Below are positions 1 to 14,000 of a stretch of 64,000 nucleotides of DNA, one piece after another. The notes under the pieces are model-generated. The model saw only the letters and a list, made by a program, of their open reading frames with translations, did no database searches and was not told the DNA's origin. Each line of letters opens with the position of its first letter. Position 1 is the stretch's first letter. Origin of the DNA: Owenia fusiformis (lineage: Eukaryota > Annelida > Polychaeta > Sabellida > Oweniidae); NCBI GenBank assembly GCA_903813345.2, contig CAIIXF020000001.1, positions 43,681,366 to 43,745,365 of the forward strand, given 5' to 3'. The translations under genes and the position numbers were made by a program.

Positions 1-1887
1 AAATGGCGATATTCGAAAACTGGTTAGCCATCCAGAAGATGTGAACTAATACTTTGATCACCTCATGTGTGTTTTGGAATTTTTGGTGAGGTAATGAGAC
101 CAAAACTCGCAATTCAAATTGTGATGTGGAAAAATGGCGGACATTTGATTTCAAATTTTACGATTATGACATGACCCGTTATACATGCAGGAATTTATCT
201 TTGGACGAAGGCCACGATACAGAGGCCTTAGAAGAAAGTAAGTTGAAACTGAAATACCTTCAAATGTTCCCTACATCTCAATTTCTCCATTTGTGAAAGT
301 CTGTAAGTTATCTGCTGCTGATCAGGACTTCTTCTATTGAGAAAGCAAAATGGTGGTTTTGATGGAAGTTCTGCAATTAAAGTTAACATCATTTGGTAGA
401 AAATATCCACTTAAGGATAAGGGGAAGTCCTGATCGGCACAAAAGTAGATGGTTACTTACCGACTGTCACATTTACAAATGGAGAAGCAAGCAGCTAAAT
501 TCAGTATTTCTCAATGCTGTAGCGGGTGATGTTTTGAAATAGGAAAGTTATCTAGAATGTGGGGCAATGCACAATGATATTTGATTATACAGGTGTTTGT
601 CATATGGTGTTTGCTATATACCTGGTACATGTGTATTACTTGTATTTTTATAGTACATATGTCCTGCCAGATTCTTGTCCAAGATAACTGACTTTTGAAA
701 TGTCAAAGCTGGTAAAAATCAAATCATGTTTTTTTGCTAATATCTCAACTACAAGACCTCTACAAATGTACATTGATCTAAGTAGAAGATTTTTTCATTC
801 TTAAATGGGAGCAGCACTTAAGTTTTGATGTGCATTCTATGTGAAGTAAGGCACTTTATTGTTTTTAATCTTTAGTCAAATTCATAAAGAGGCAAATTTT
901 TATTTAGTTCTATATATTTGTCTTTTAAAGCGTAAAAATTAAAGGCCCCTTAAAAGCACCGGTAGACAGGGTGGTATTAGTAGGCAGACATTGACATGTG
1001 GTACATCGTTATTAACACGTATTGTCCCATTCAACATCATGAATGACAAATTGTACCTGATAACCATGTAGCACATAAAAGCCCACCTGTTACTTCTCAT
1101 AGTGAGAGAATTGTATCTCTTGTAAACATTCATTTTACTATGTAAATTATCAAACATTTATTTATGATCAGCTCAGGAACAATTATAATTGTTGTAATAA
1201 TCTAACTGACATAATATTAATGGTTTTAATTACATATTGTACCTGCTAAATAGGTGACACTTCTTTTGTCTAATTTGTACAATATTTGACTTTTAAAGGA
1301 GTGTAAGAACAGCCCTTATTTCAGTCAAGTCAGGATGGGTATAACTCTTTACATAATTTGATTGTCAAAGGATTTAATCGCTAATTTTACAGTATTCATC
1401 ATTGAAATTGTCCCAAAGTTCCATTGCCAGTAGCTGACATGGGGGCTTTTTCAAAGTACATTGTAATTGAATTTATCAAGGGAAAATATTTGAAGAAGCA
1501 TATAGATCCAGTTGTAATATTCATCACTACCGGTAAAATTTGGTATATCTTGGGATTTCTTTTATGCATATTAATACTAAGTGGATGAGATAAGCTCTGT
1601 AAAAATGATTAGCTGTAAAAGTTTGTGAGATAATACTGGTAAGTAAATAATATGCAAAGTACCAATATCTCTACATTATGTTGTATCAGATAGTTACCTA
1701 TGTATTACATCACATTATGAATCATGCAGCTAGTAATCCTTACCAATATGTTATTGTAGTCTATTTGAGGATTTCCCCTATGTACTGTATAATTGATACA
1801 ATATTCATGATATAGTAAATTAAGACATGTGGTATACATGCAGGGTATTGTCTAGAGAAAATAAACTGCTATAATGATAATCATATG

Positions 1888-1951
1888 CATCTTCGTTCAC
1901 TCCGCTCCCGTTGGTCGATGAACGCAGTGAAGACCCGAGCGTGCGAAGATG
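1888..1951. repeat. Short GC-richer hairpin fragment
   Basis: CATCTTCG at 1888-1895 is mirrored by CGAAGATG at 1944-1951, and CGCTC/GAGCG lie inside the pair. The segment is CpG-rich compared with its AT-rich surroundings and looks like the end of a transposable element. I cannot name the family. Confidence 0.35.
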
Positions 1952-3862
1952 GGTGATATGGGCATTGCCTTTAATTTTCTACCATGCCTCTGGAAATGTT
2001 GAAATTATATTCTCATGAAGTGCCAAGATAATAGAAAAATACCTCATCAACACTGAACAGAAGTTAGACAATGAAAAATCATGTCATTTTTAGAGGGAAT
2101 AAGCATGAAGTTTTACCATAAGGCAAGAAACCTGAGATGTTTTTGATGTAGTCCATGTACCTTATTATTAAATACTATCTGACTATGGGGTATCTCAAAT
2201 TATCACTGTAAACATGTATCTTTCAAAGAATTAAACACTTTTGATTTTTGGCATGCCTTATTTGTAACTGTGATATGTAATTATATACTGTGTTTTCCAA
2301 TTTCGGTTCAGTGAGTAAACTTCCTGGGTTCATACCATTCATATATATACATTTTCATGATTCTTTTTGCCAACAAGGAAACCTTTTGTTGTCATTTACC
2401 TTTGTATTAGAATGACCATATCAACAGATGGCATGTTGAGAGAAATGTTCCTCTTTAGCACTGAACAGCACAGATTTGTGCTCATTGTATTGTTGACAGG
2501 TGGAACACTGGATTTATTGATTTCTCTGTTTTCCATTACCAAGTTTAAGCTGGGAAGAGAACCATTTACAAATGAGAATGAATTTATTAATATCTGCTAT
2601 ATGGAGTGCTCTTTAAATCCATGGTAGTCATGAGAGCATATACTTCAAGTATAGCTCTTGATATTGAAATCATCATCATTGGATAAACCAAGAGTTTATT
2701 ATTCATAGAAAGTAATAATCTGTCCATGAAGTACTAACAGTGAAACTTGTGATTGTACACTGCTCTCTCATATGGTCATTGTCCAAGGTTTAATTTTGTT
2801 CTGTTCACTCTCATCTGTCATGTTCAATAATCTTTAATTTGCAAGCATATAAGAGGGTTGCATCTGATGCACCAGTCTGATAGCTGATGTTCACATTGAC
2901 AGATGTTACTGTAGAGTATTATATCATCATTCTTCTGGTCAACATCCTGCATATGGATTAAGGAATTTGGGTAAATTCACTGTTTCCTGCTTTGAAGACT
3001 ATGTTACAATATAATAGTCACAGTTGATGATCGTAATAGAGTTTATACATTATAATAATATTCCAGGTGAAGATGACCTAAACATCTTTACTGATCACAT
3101 TGATCTGTGACATTAAGTTGGCAGTAGATTTGGCAGAAGTTGGTACATGTTGTGAGAAAACACAAAGGGAAAGATTTGAAAAGGTGTAACATACTAGAAA
3201 ACACTGTTACTTAATATATATTGAAATTAAAGCTCTTGTCACCTCAAGTCCATCAGAACTTTTGGACCTTGTATCCATTATTTGTAAATTCAAAATAAAA
3301 CAATAACAACCTTGCAGACTTCAGGACTTTGTATCAGTCTTAACATTATTATTTATCCAAAGTTCAAAACTACCATGTACTCTTATTACTCATATCCTTA
3401 AAGAAAATATTGAATAAAGTAATGAAAATAAGTTACAGTGACCTGATAATTGATAAACCTGTGCGGTTAAGTACCCACGTACCAAAGGTGAACTTATTAT
3501 ATCCGATTGGTTACTTCTCCATGTCGTGTAAATAGCAATTCTAATGAAAGAGGAAGGAAATTGCAAATGCTAGGTATGAGGTTGGCGTCATCAATTGACA
3601 AAATAAAATTCAAACTCATCAACTTATATTGTGTTTGCAGAGACATTTTTATAATGTACCCAGAATAAGATATTGTTGTTTGGTGTATATCTGTTTCCTC
3701 TCAGCTCTCATAGACAAAATAATTTTTGAACGATTTTACATATAATAATCATATTGTGAGGTACAAAATTATAGTTTCCCTAAAAACTTCATAATTGTTT
3801 GATCAATGTACTCTTTAACCCACAGGGCTTTCATAAATGTAGAGCTTCTACCTAGGGAGGGA

Positions 3863-4435
3863 TTGTATATTGGGTTTATCAAGAGGGAAGATATCACCAT
3901 CCTGAATAGACAGGTTCCAATTCAAATAATTCAAGTTTTTGAGGCATTTTTTAGAAAAAGCAACAGACCTATTTTTACTCAATCAGTTTTTCATGCTGAT
4001 AAAGATATTAAAAGATGACAGCTCAACGGGGTGGTCACGACACTGAATTTTGGCATTTTTACCCCCCTTGGAAAATATTCTAGGGGGTACTATGAAAATA
4101 GTTCATAACTCAAAAGATATATGAGCTATTGTTCTGAGTTGTACACCATACATTGCTAGTACAAATATGAATACTATCCTAAGGTTATAGGTTGATACCC
4201 TTATTGGTCTCAGAAAAATACAATAAACAGGAAAAGATTACGTAATTTTTGTCTTGCCACTTTATATTTGTAGCTTCAAGCAAAATATGACAGCTTTAAC
4301 AGCTCATAGTAGTATTCTAAAAACATTTCCAAGCTATTAGCGGTATTGTAATACATCTATTTTAGTTATGAAGTACTATTTTGTAATTTTAATATAACTT
4401 TATAGTGCCCTACCCCTGGAAAATTGAAGAAAGTG
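3863..4435 (+). repeat. Dispersed repeat, left arm of an inverted pair
   Basis: This arm runs from the TTGTATATTGGGTTTATC segment to GAAGAAAGTGG. It aligns, reversed and with substitutions and small indels, with 7085-7655. Landmarks in both arms are GACAGCTCAACGGGGTGGTC, TTCTGAGTTGTACA and GTGCCCTACCCCTGG. The open frame across the arm (3806-4018) ends in the same short peptide as its counterpart on the other arm, but no known domain is visible. Confidence 0.75.
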
Positions 4436-7084
4436 GATGTAGTGAATTTTATCATTTTGCAGCATTAAGTTAGAAACGTGTATTGATAGACACCAAATCA
4501 CTAAATTCATACCATCATCAAATGTTAGGTTACATTCTAATTCATTTATTACTAGAATACAGGACTTAAGATATTTTATATGTAAGTTTTCAATTTAGTA
4601 CATTTATCATAATGAAATCTAGTGTAATCACATACTAGAGAGGTTGGCATACAGTCTTGACATTGACATAAAGTCTAAACATTATAATCATCAATTGATC
4701 TCATTTGAGCAACTAGACTATGGTGGTCATCATGCTCAAGTAATGTACTACAGTGTCCCACGTTCTAGGTCACAAGTCATTTGAGCCATATATACCTCCT
4801 GGTGTATACCTTTGCAAAACATGGCAAAGGTTCCGTAAAACTGTTAGTTCTCATCATCTGACCATATAGCAGAGTCCTCATTAAGCCATGATGCAACACA
4901 GCCAGATGTTACAAATGTAGCTAAGAATCTTTTTTATTAACCAAAGATGACTTTCCCACCGATGGTGCCTCACACTTGTATAACTTAGTATAACTTATTT
5001 ATTATTATTTGGGAGAATTTGAACATTTCCCCCCTTTTATAACACTTTGAATTTTAAACAACATTAGGTATTGTGGATCTTTTGGGAGATATTATATTTG
5101 AGATTGTAAGAAATACATTGGTAGGTCAACTGTACATGTTGCTTTCAATTTTGTTTACTCTACATAGATCTGATTCTGCATTTAAATACCAAGACTTCAG
5201 TTTACTTCAACTGTCATGACTAAAGCATTTGATAGTATTTACATAATAATGTTATAAAGGAGCATGTAGGTTATCGCAAACAACTTCAGACAATTCTAAC
5301 TTGAATTATGAATATTTTCTGACCATGAACATGGGTACATCTTTTAGATCTATTCATTATCTTCAAGAAAAGTAAATATAATGATTAATCAGACCTCCTA
5401 AGTGATATTAAAGGGAATGGCCCAATCAACATACTTTTTACTAAAAATTATTACCTAATTTTTACCAAAGATGCAACCTTTAATTATATTGTTGAATCCA
5501 TAATTAGAATATGCTTTGAGACATGTTCTATTTCCTAAGAGGAAAAGTGGATTGCTCCAGGGACTTTAAAGACACTGAATTTTGATGACCAAAATGAACT
5601 AAAACCAATGGATAGCATGAATTTTTTCAAAGGGGAAATAACATGGGGAACACTAATCTTAGGGGAATTCAGTTTTCTTTTCAAGAGCTATTTGATACAT
5701 TAAAATAAAGAATAGTAATGCATTAAACATTGTTAAAATTATTGCATTTTTGGTGAAAGACTGGTGAAAATGAGGTCAATAACTTTGAAAAAATATATTG
5801 ATGGGTTGATTGCTAGTGAAATATATCCGAGTCCGATTGACTTTATTATCCCTGTATACCTGTCTTCATCGTCAGAAAATAGTCATAATCAAAGATATAA
5901 ATGTCTGAAATTGTTTGTGATAACTTACCTGAACCTTTCCAGTTCAAATCAGGAGTGACAAAATTATTTCCACCAAATTTTTGACAAATACGATAGTATT
6001 TTCTTCATATTAGATAGAGTGTCACTTTTGAAATTTATTGATTGACCTGAGATCGTATCATATCTTTATGACATAGAAGAGAAATAGCCATATTGAACTT
6101 TAATGAATGTTGTTTGCCACTTTTCGACAATTTCGTCAAAATTTGGGGGTTTTGGGATTCAGACTATCCTTAAATGAGCACTGATTCACCCGAGAGCATA
6201 ACTTTTCCAAAACATGTAAGTGTTGTTTTTGGACCACTCACATTGATGTTTTGTCTAATTTTCCCTCAGAGTTTCCTCATCATTGTCCAAATCTTAGGCC
6301 ATATTTGTTGAGATATATGAATGTTCATTCTTAAAATCTTGCCTTCCTTTGCAGTTGGAGAAGATTCGGCATTAGGTGTTATAAGTCCCAGAGCACGAAA
6401 AATAAAAAAATAACAACAAAATGACATAGAACTGATAAACGTTTTCTCTTGTGCGTGTCAGCCATGGTCTACCAAATTAATTGCTATTCAGTAGGAAGAA
6501 ACTCATTTTTCAGTTTCCATTTTAATTTCCTGACAAATAGAGCGATCATCCCAGGATTTTTTCTATGATCTATGTGTCGCCATAGCAACTTCTGTTTTAG
6601 AGAACAATAAAACAATAGAAAAGATTACTTTACCATAATTTTAATCATCCCACATTGTAGACAAATTTAGAATTAAAAATATGAAGAGAATAAAAAAACC
6701 TCTTAAAACACATTTCTTAGGAAACAAATAGTGTGGTATTCTTGTTACCATGGCAACAGAGTGTATTCTTTTTGTCATTTTTGTCATACAGATTACCTAT
6801 CATACCAGGACCAAATCCTGAAAATTTGAATTCAGTATCTTCATTAGTATCTTAGATATATAGGTTTCTTATAGTATCCCCTGCTGCCATCTGAGTATAA
6901 GGAAAATGCTCTGAAGAGGGATGCCCAAGGATGCCACTTAACAGTTCTGGTATTTTTGAGGTCCCAACCCTCTATTCATGGGAATAGTTAACCATTGTAA
7001 AGTTACTCATGGTTAACTGACAGAATTGATTGTATCTTCAACTAAGAAGTCAATAAAACTTTAAAACCAGAAGAAAACCACACC

Positions 7085-7655
7085 AACTTTCTTCTATTTA
7101 CCAGGGGTAGGGCACTGTAAAGTCATATTAAAATTATAAAACAGTACTTCATCACTATAATAGATGTATTACAATATCACACAAAGTTTGGGAATGTTGT
7201 TAGAATACTACTTTGAGCTGTTTAAGTTATCATATTTTGCTTGAAGCTACAAATATAAAGTAAGCAAGAAAAAAATGGCGAAAATTGCATATTTTTTTCT
7301 AATTAATTGTATTTTTCCGAAACCAACAAAGATATCAACCTATAACTTTAGGATAGTATTCATCTCTGTACTAACAATGTATGCTGTACAACTCAGAACA
7401 ATAGTTTATATATCCTTTGAGTTATGAACTAATATTATAGTACCCCCTAAAATAATTTCCTAGGGGGGTAAAAACGCTAAAATTCAGTGTTGTGACCACC
7501 CCGTTGAGCTGTCATCTTTTAATATCTTTATCAGCATGAAAAACTGATCCAGAAAAAATAGGTCTGTTGCTTTTTCTAAAAAATGCCTCAAAAACCCTTT
7601 CCCTTGAGATATTCTGAAATTGGAACCTGTCTAGAAGGATAAACCCAATATACAA
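7085..7655 (-). repeat. Dispersed repeat, right arm of an inverted pair
   Basis: This is the diverged reverse-complement copy of 3863-4435, separated from it by about 2.65 kb of unrelated sequence. The two could be two insertions of one family in opposite orientation or the arms of one foldback element. No target-site duplication was established. Confidence 0.75.
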
Positions 7656-8045
7656 ACATGACCAGGGGTTGAAGTTTTTATACCATGATAATTCATAAAC
7701 AAATGACGAAATTACGAGATGAAACACAGTATAAGTTAGGATAAAATTCTGCGAGGGATGAAAAATAATATTTCTGAACATATCTGGGATGTGTTAAAAG
7801 TGTTCAAATTAAAATGTGTTCTTATTAGAGAAAATCTTTTTGTAAAGGTTTTCACAACATGTCGACCATTAGAAAAGTGTTCATACTATTAGAGAGGTTT
7901 TACTGTGTTTTTTATATGTGGAAACATTCTTATCTATGTCATACTTTTTACTTTTGCTTGCTAGTACCAGTACCGATTTCTATAGTAGATTTTTATTTTA
8001 TTTTAGATAATTCATAATTCAACTTTTTCAATAATATATTTCTAG

Positions 8046-11000
8046 GTATCAACCATGCACCCAAGATCATAGCACTTGATGATGAGCACAGAGACGTGAG
8101 AGCTTTCCATGGTATTATAAAAGAGAATGAAAAAATAGTAGACCTTTCTCCAGAACTACAAGCTTCAGACTATGACAGTGGACGTGATGGTATGTAATAT
8201 TTTTAATCCTCTGTTTGGTTAAGTGAAGGTCATCGCCTAATTATCTTCGTAGATTTGTCAATATTTCTAAATAATGTTCAGTTTTTAATTTTTGTAAACA
8301 TCTTTCAATATCTCATTGTCTATGATGTATGATATGCAGTGATCTGCAGTGAATTTTTTCACCTTGGCACAGTGCCTGGTGAAAGGGTTTGGGGAGATCA
8401 TAGATATGAATGTATTAAATCAGATTTATCATAAATAAAAAAGCTTGATAAATTTCTGAACTTGAAACCCAAAACTCCCTGACTGGTTCAGAGCAATAGT
8501 TCTGTTCAGTGTTAGACCGCTCACACAGCTTTAATCAACAGTATAATAAATGATAAGTAGGGTGACATTTTGAAGTTCATACATTTGAGCTCCCTGTTGC
8601 CCTAGTGCCATATTCTGGCCTTATCGATCCTGAAGAATGTTATTGACTGAACTTGTTAATCTCGCTACTCGTCTATGCAGCAGTTAAGACTATTCTTATA
8701 CTTTATAACGTCTATCTCAAAATGATTTCATGTAAAATTAATGCCCTGTATATTGTCTTTGCAATCTAAGATATTTCCACAAGCTATTGCAAACCACTTT
8801 CGTCTGTGTAGGCACTATGATGAAAGTAATATATGTCATGATTTATGACATTTATCTAAAAAGGACCATTGTGGTTGCTATATAAAGAATTGTTAATGTT
8901 AGATCAATGAAAACTCAAAATGTTCTTGGGATATTAGTCGATTGAAAAGGAGTATACTGGTATATATTTTCAATGCACTGATAAGTAATTCAGCATAGAG
9001 AGTTTTTCTTCAATTTTTATGTCATAATCAAGAAGTGGTGATATATTATTATTGTCTGGATAGCTTGGGGCATGATTCAACATACGGTCAGTTATGATCT
9101 ACATATGCTCACAGTTCATGACTCATGGTTCTGGGGGAGGACCCATTCTGATACTTATTGCATTTCTCATTTCTCACAACTTACAAGAGTGAAATTGCTT
9201 TGTAAATTCGCTATTGGTATACCATGTTGGAAAGAGTCTATGATTTGAGAAGAGATGGCATGGTTTCGTTAAATAAAGCATTACGTGTTACAGATGGTTA
9301 TAATCAATCAGTTTTAACAAACAATTTTACATTCATCTTAAAAATAACAACACTGTATAGTACATCCTGTACATCCTTCATAATGTATACTTCAAATTGA
9401 TTGTAGATCCTTGTGTAGTATGACAGATCTAGTATTGTTATTAAATTCTTCTATTTATTAAGATGTTATTGAAAAAAATATCTATGCATTACTTATGATC
9501 AAGGTTACTTGGAAGACATATGTATGTTATTGGCTTGCATTGTGAGAAAAATTTCCTACAGAAATGTCTACTCAGCTGTCCTTCTGTTCATCTGTTAACA
9601 ATTTTCAGACAAATGAAAACTCATCTCAACTATTCATTTTTCATTTATTGTATTGGTCATAATCAAAAGTTGGTCCATTTTGTAATTTACCCTATTGCTC
9701 CCGCATCTTATGTGTCATTTCGGAACAATCGGATAATCACCAAACTAGCCTATCGAATTGTTATTGTTACCCTGTGATCTGTCTATTTCTATAATGATAA
9801 AGTAAAAAATCAAAATGATTAACATAAAACATTTCTCATGTTCTGGTGTATCTGTTGAAAAATCAGCAACAAGCTGTTAGACTTAACTGCAGAATTACAG
9901 AAGGAGATTTGTAAATAGGCTTTTGTCATTGCTAAATTATTTATCAGTTTTAGATTAAATTATCTTATGATGTATTATGGTACGGTTATGGAAATGGCGT
10001 AAAATTATATCACCTGTAAGAACTTTAGACCTATTTATTGAAAGCCATTTCCTGTTTTACTGTTGAAACTTGAGAACAAAGCATTTGCTAGATGTATAAA
10101 GATTAATCAGAAATAGGATATATCGTGGTAAAAATTATCTCAATCCCTCATATAAATCTTTCAAGTGACATCATGTCATGAATTACATATTAATAATTAA
10201 TGATGTTTTTCTCTAAACTAAAGCGAGAGTAGAGATTTTTCATAATTCTCTCACTTGGCTGCCTTAGATACTATTTTGAAGTTGAGAGTAGAGATTTCTC
10301 ATAAGTCTCTCACTTGGCTGCCTTAGATACAATTTTGAAGTTGAGAGTAGAGATTTTTCATAATTCTCTCACTTGGCTCCCTTAGATACTAGTTCAAAGT
10401 TAAACTGAGATATCAATTGAGTTTGTTATTTGATTTATATTTTCTGTTTATTCCAGGAGAAATCTGTGGATACAAAATTATCAGATCCCACAAAGGTTCA
10501 CTTCCTTTCACTATAGAAGTAACAGACATTGATACAGGAGCTGCAGTTATCAAAGTTAAAGATGGACAAACTCTTAATTTCGAAAAAAGGAGGAAGTACA
10601 AGTTTGAAATTGCTGCCTATGATTGCGGCAGTCCCGGACTGTCATCTGAACCACAGTAAGTATTGATTTTGGAGGATTGTTAAAGGCAGAGTATGTGTAT
10701 AGTCTAGTATATTGTCTATTGTTTCAACAGGCGTGACATAATAGTGAGTCGCAATGATATACAATGAATTCAGGATATTATTTTAGTAACATTCTGATAT
10801 GCTAGAAGAAACATCAAACTGCAAATCCATAAAAAACATCCCATTTGCCTTCCATTTGTTTGGAGATCAATGTTCAGGATATAGAAAAAACTTTAACATG
10901 CAATTCTAAAGCAGTAGTTATAGTTTCAAGAGAAGCAGAACAGGTGATGATATTGTTATAATCAGATATGTTATCTTTGATTTTAACCAGGTTCATGGTC

Positions 11001-14000
11001 ACGGTCCACGGTCCACATGTTTGTTATGTTAGCAGCAAGTCCCTGGAAGAATCAGCGAGATAATATTTGCATCTTACCTAATTGCATTCTAACCTGACAT
11101 TTATCTTGTGGAGAAAAACATAAAAGCATGAAGTTGCCCTGTTTGACATATCAAGCCAAGCTCTCATCACCTGATTAACCATTGCGCTAATGGAGTAAAA
11201 CAGGATATATGCAATCTTGCATATTTGAGCAGTAATATTAATAGAAGGTTTTTTATTATTTAATTTAGTAATTTACTGGCAAGTGACAGACTAAGTTCTC
11301 ATTGTTACTATAGAACATTTAGAAAGTCAAGATAGGCAATAGTGATTAATCTCATACAAACAATTTATTAATCAATCTGAAATGGGTGGTTTTAAGGAAT
11401 ATTGAACTCTTGACAAGCCAGACTTGAAGTAGATGAAGACTAGGTCAATATTGTTTTTTCAACATCGACCAAAATATAAAAATTGCATTTCAGATTGACC
11501 CCTCCTGAAAAGATATTTGAACATTCCTTTTGTTTTTCAATAGTTCCTAACAAATATACACCACCTCCTCGTTTAAATGTTATTATTAAATTTCAGTAAA
11601 CAAGAGTGTGCATTAAGTAAGACTATATTATCTCATCCATCAAGGTCATTTCATAAATTCATATTTTTCATTTCTAATAGAATAGTGATTTTATTTACAT
11701 CTCTTTTATTAGCCTCTGGGAATAGTCATAAATAACAAATCTATTGAAGCGTGTCAGGAACATTGGTCTTGCTGTAAACCAATTTAGCAAGATTAAAGCA
11801 CTTTGCTATTGAACACTTTAATAGATATCTGCAATTCTAGCAGTTGCGTCAGTCAGTCAGCGTTGTAATCATAACCCCTGACTTGTTAATTGTAACACTT
11901 TAGACACTCTGTTTAATCATAGCATTCCGTGATGAATTTCCAGTTTCAGGTAGCGTTTATGACACTCATTACATCTTCAAGTACTTCTGTTTCTTGTCTA
12001 ATTGAAAGATCTGGGGTTTCCTTGTTCTGTGTTATACACGGATGTTTTCTGCTGAGCCGTAGATATTGTTAATGCTGCTATACTTTTGAGAATATGGGGG
12101 AGTAATTCGTGTTATTGGGTCATTACTTCTAACATGTATCATCTGTGAACAACTCTGAAGTGAACATCTCAAGTAATGAACACATAAATGTTTCAGTTTC
12201 TTTATGTTCTATCAACTCCTACATTATAGAACTGTTAAACTTGACACCTCTCAATATGAACATTTAGGTGGCCATAACATTATTTTTACTTTATGGTTCA
12301 TATCTTGTGTCTTATATGTGGTCTCCTCCCTAAAGTGAGGAAGGAAACAAGTTGACTGTGTATGAGGCGAGAGAGGGGGGGGGGGGGGGTACTTGATTAA
12401 AATTGGTTATTTTATTATAGCTAGTAATGCATTTTTTATTTTCAACCTCCACATGCAGAGGTCTAGAGATCATTCACTTTGTTTCTTTTCTCTTTTGTTC
12501 ACAGGATGCAATTGAAACTCCAAGTATATGTGCTGTAGGGTCTGTAGATAGAGATGGCTCATCTGAGTTATGTCTAAACAGATGTGTTTATATTTTGTGC
12601 AAGAGTTTGTGAATTTGAGATGGATTGTTGTTTATGAGAGTGATGCAATGACATTCTGTTTAAACAATCATTCTCTTCTGTTAGTCATCTCAAATGATAT
12701 CTGTAACTACCATAAGGCTGTTCTTGATTCTTTTGGTCATTCATTTTGTTTCTATGGGCCAGTCATCCTGATCCATCAAGGTATTTCGTAAAATTATCTC
12801 TGAATGAATACACTGGCAGAATAACAGTATGTGGCATTTACAGTCTTACATGATCTTATACAATATGGTTTGTATGTTGTTCTAGATAGATAGGATATAG
12901 CAGGAGAATACTAGATAAGCTGACTCTTGCTGTCAGAATGTTACATCAGTTTAGCTAGTTACCTATCTCCTCAGTCTGTTCATGTAGAGTTGGTTACTTT
13001 ATCTGTTCTGGTATCTCTCCTACCAAGTTGTGAGGAATGAACCATACATTGTCTTTCATTCAGTGTATATTTCTATACCATTTAACCTAGTATTTTCAGC
13101 CTTGGCATTACCTGGGATTTGTATGAATTATTCCCAGGCGATTCTAGGTGAGGAAAAGTAAACCTCTCTCTTTCCCAAGAGCTGAGCTGTCTACATTTTT
13201 AGATAAGGAATAATTCTATGATTTAGCCAATGTGAAATCAGATCAACATATCCTTCAAAACAGTTACATCAATCTGTATTTGTCAGAGGATGATGTATTT
13301 AGCTGATTGGGATGCAGTGTAATAAATCTAGAGACTTTCTACCTGGTTGAAATCGTTCATATTGTAAAACTCATATAACTTAAGATACCAGTTGTTCTTA
13401 TGTACAGGGTGTCCCGAAAGTATGGGCCCCCCCCTAGGCAGACATATTCCACTGTCCTCATAGTATGTGTCATATATCATTTTAAAGCTTGTCCAAAGTT
13501 ACATTGATTTGCCAAGTATCGTGGTTTAACTCCCAAATGGGAAAAAGTTGCAGTCCTTTTAAAAGTTAGTGTTTTGTCAAAATTAAGTTCAATTTTACAC
13601 CACATTACTAGTCAATGTATCCCCCCTTGGCCATGTTAACAGCGGCAATTATTTTCAGATATGACCTTAAAAGTCCTTCAAATAGGAGTGTGGAACTTTA
13701 TAACCCTCTTAAAACCTGTTAAGGGACTTTAGAAGAGTTTCCTTAGAGTTTCTACCCTCACCGTTCTCTTTTTCCAACTCAATATCCATCCGACCCGAAA
13801 AGAATTGCTGCTGTTAAGATGGCCCGGGAGGACACACTGACTAGTGATTTGGTGTAAAATTGAACTTAATTTTGACCAAACACTAAATTTTGAAATGCCT
13901 GTAATTTTTTCACATTTGAGAATTGAACCATGATACTTGGTGAATCAATGTAACTTTGCATAAGCTTTAAAATGATATATGACACATACTATGACGACAC

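Larger units (their letters stand above)
1..8045. other. Non-coding stretch, probably calsyntenin intron 1 or upstream DNA
   Basis: I see no convincing exon here. The longest open frames are short, lack splice-site context and resemble no family I know. The first visible calsyntenin exon starts in phase 1 at 8046, so an exon encoding the start codon and signal peptide must lie upstream. I looked for a hydrophobic ATG-initiated exon ending in a phase-1 donor and found none, so it probably lies before base 1. The stretch holds an inverted pair of repeat arms (3863-4435 and 7085-7655) and a small hairpin-like fragment (1888-1951). Confidence 0.6.

Noticed and set aside
2367-2627. Possible missing first exon of calsyntenin or a small membrane protein
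   Set aside because: It has hydrophobic stretches but no phase-1 donor at a suitable place, no cleavable signal-peptide pattern joined to the next exon, and no family resemblance.
3806-4018. Small 70-codon gene
   Set aside because: The frame lies in a dispersed repeat, has a diverged counterpart in the inverted copy and shows no known domain.
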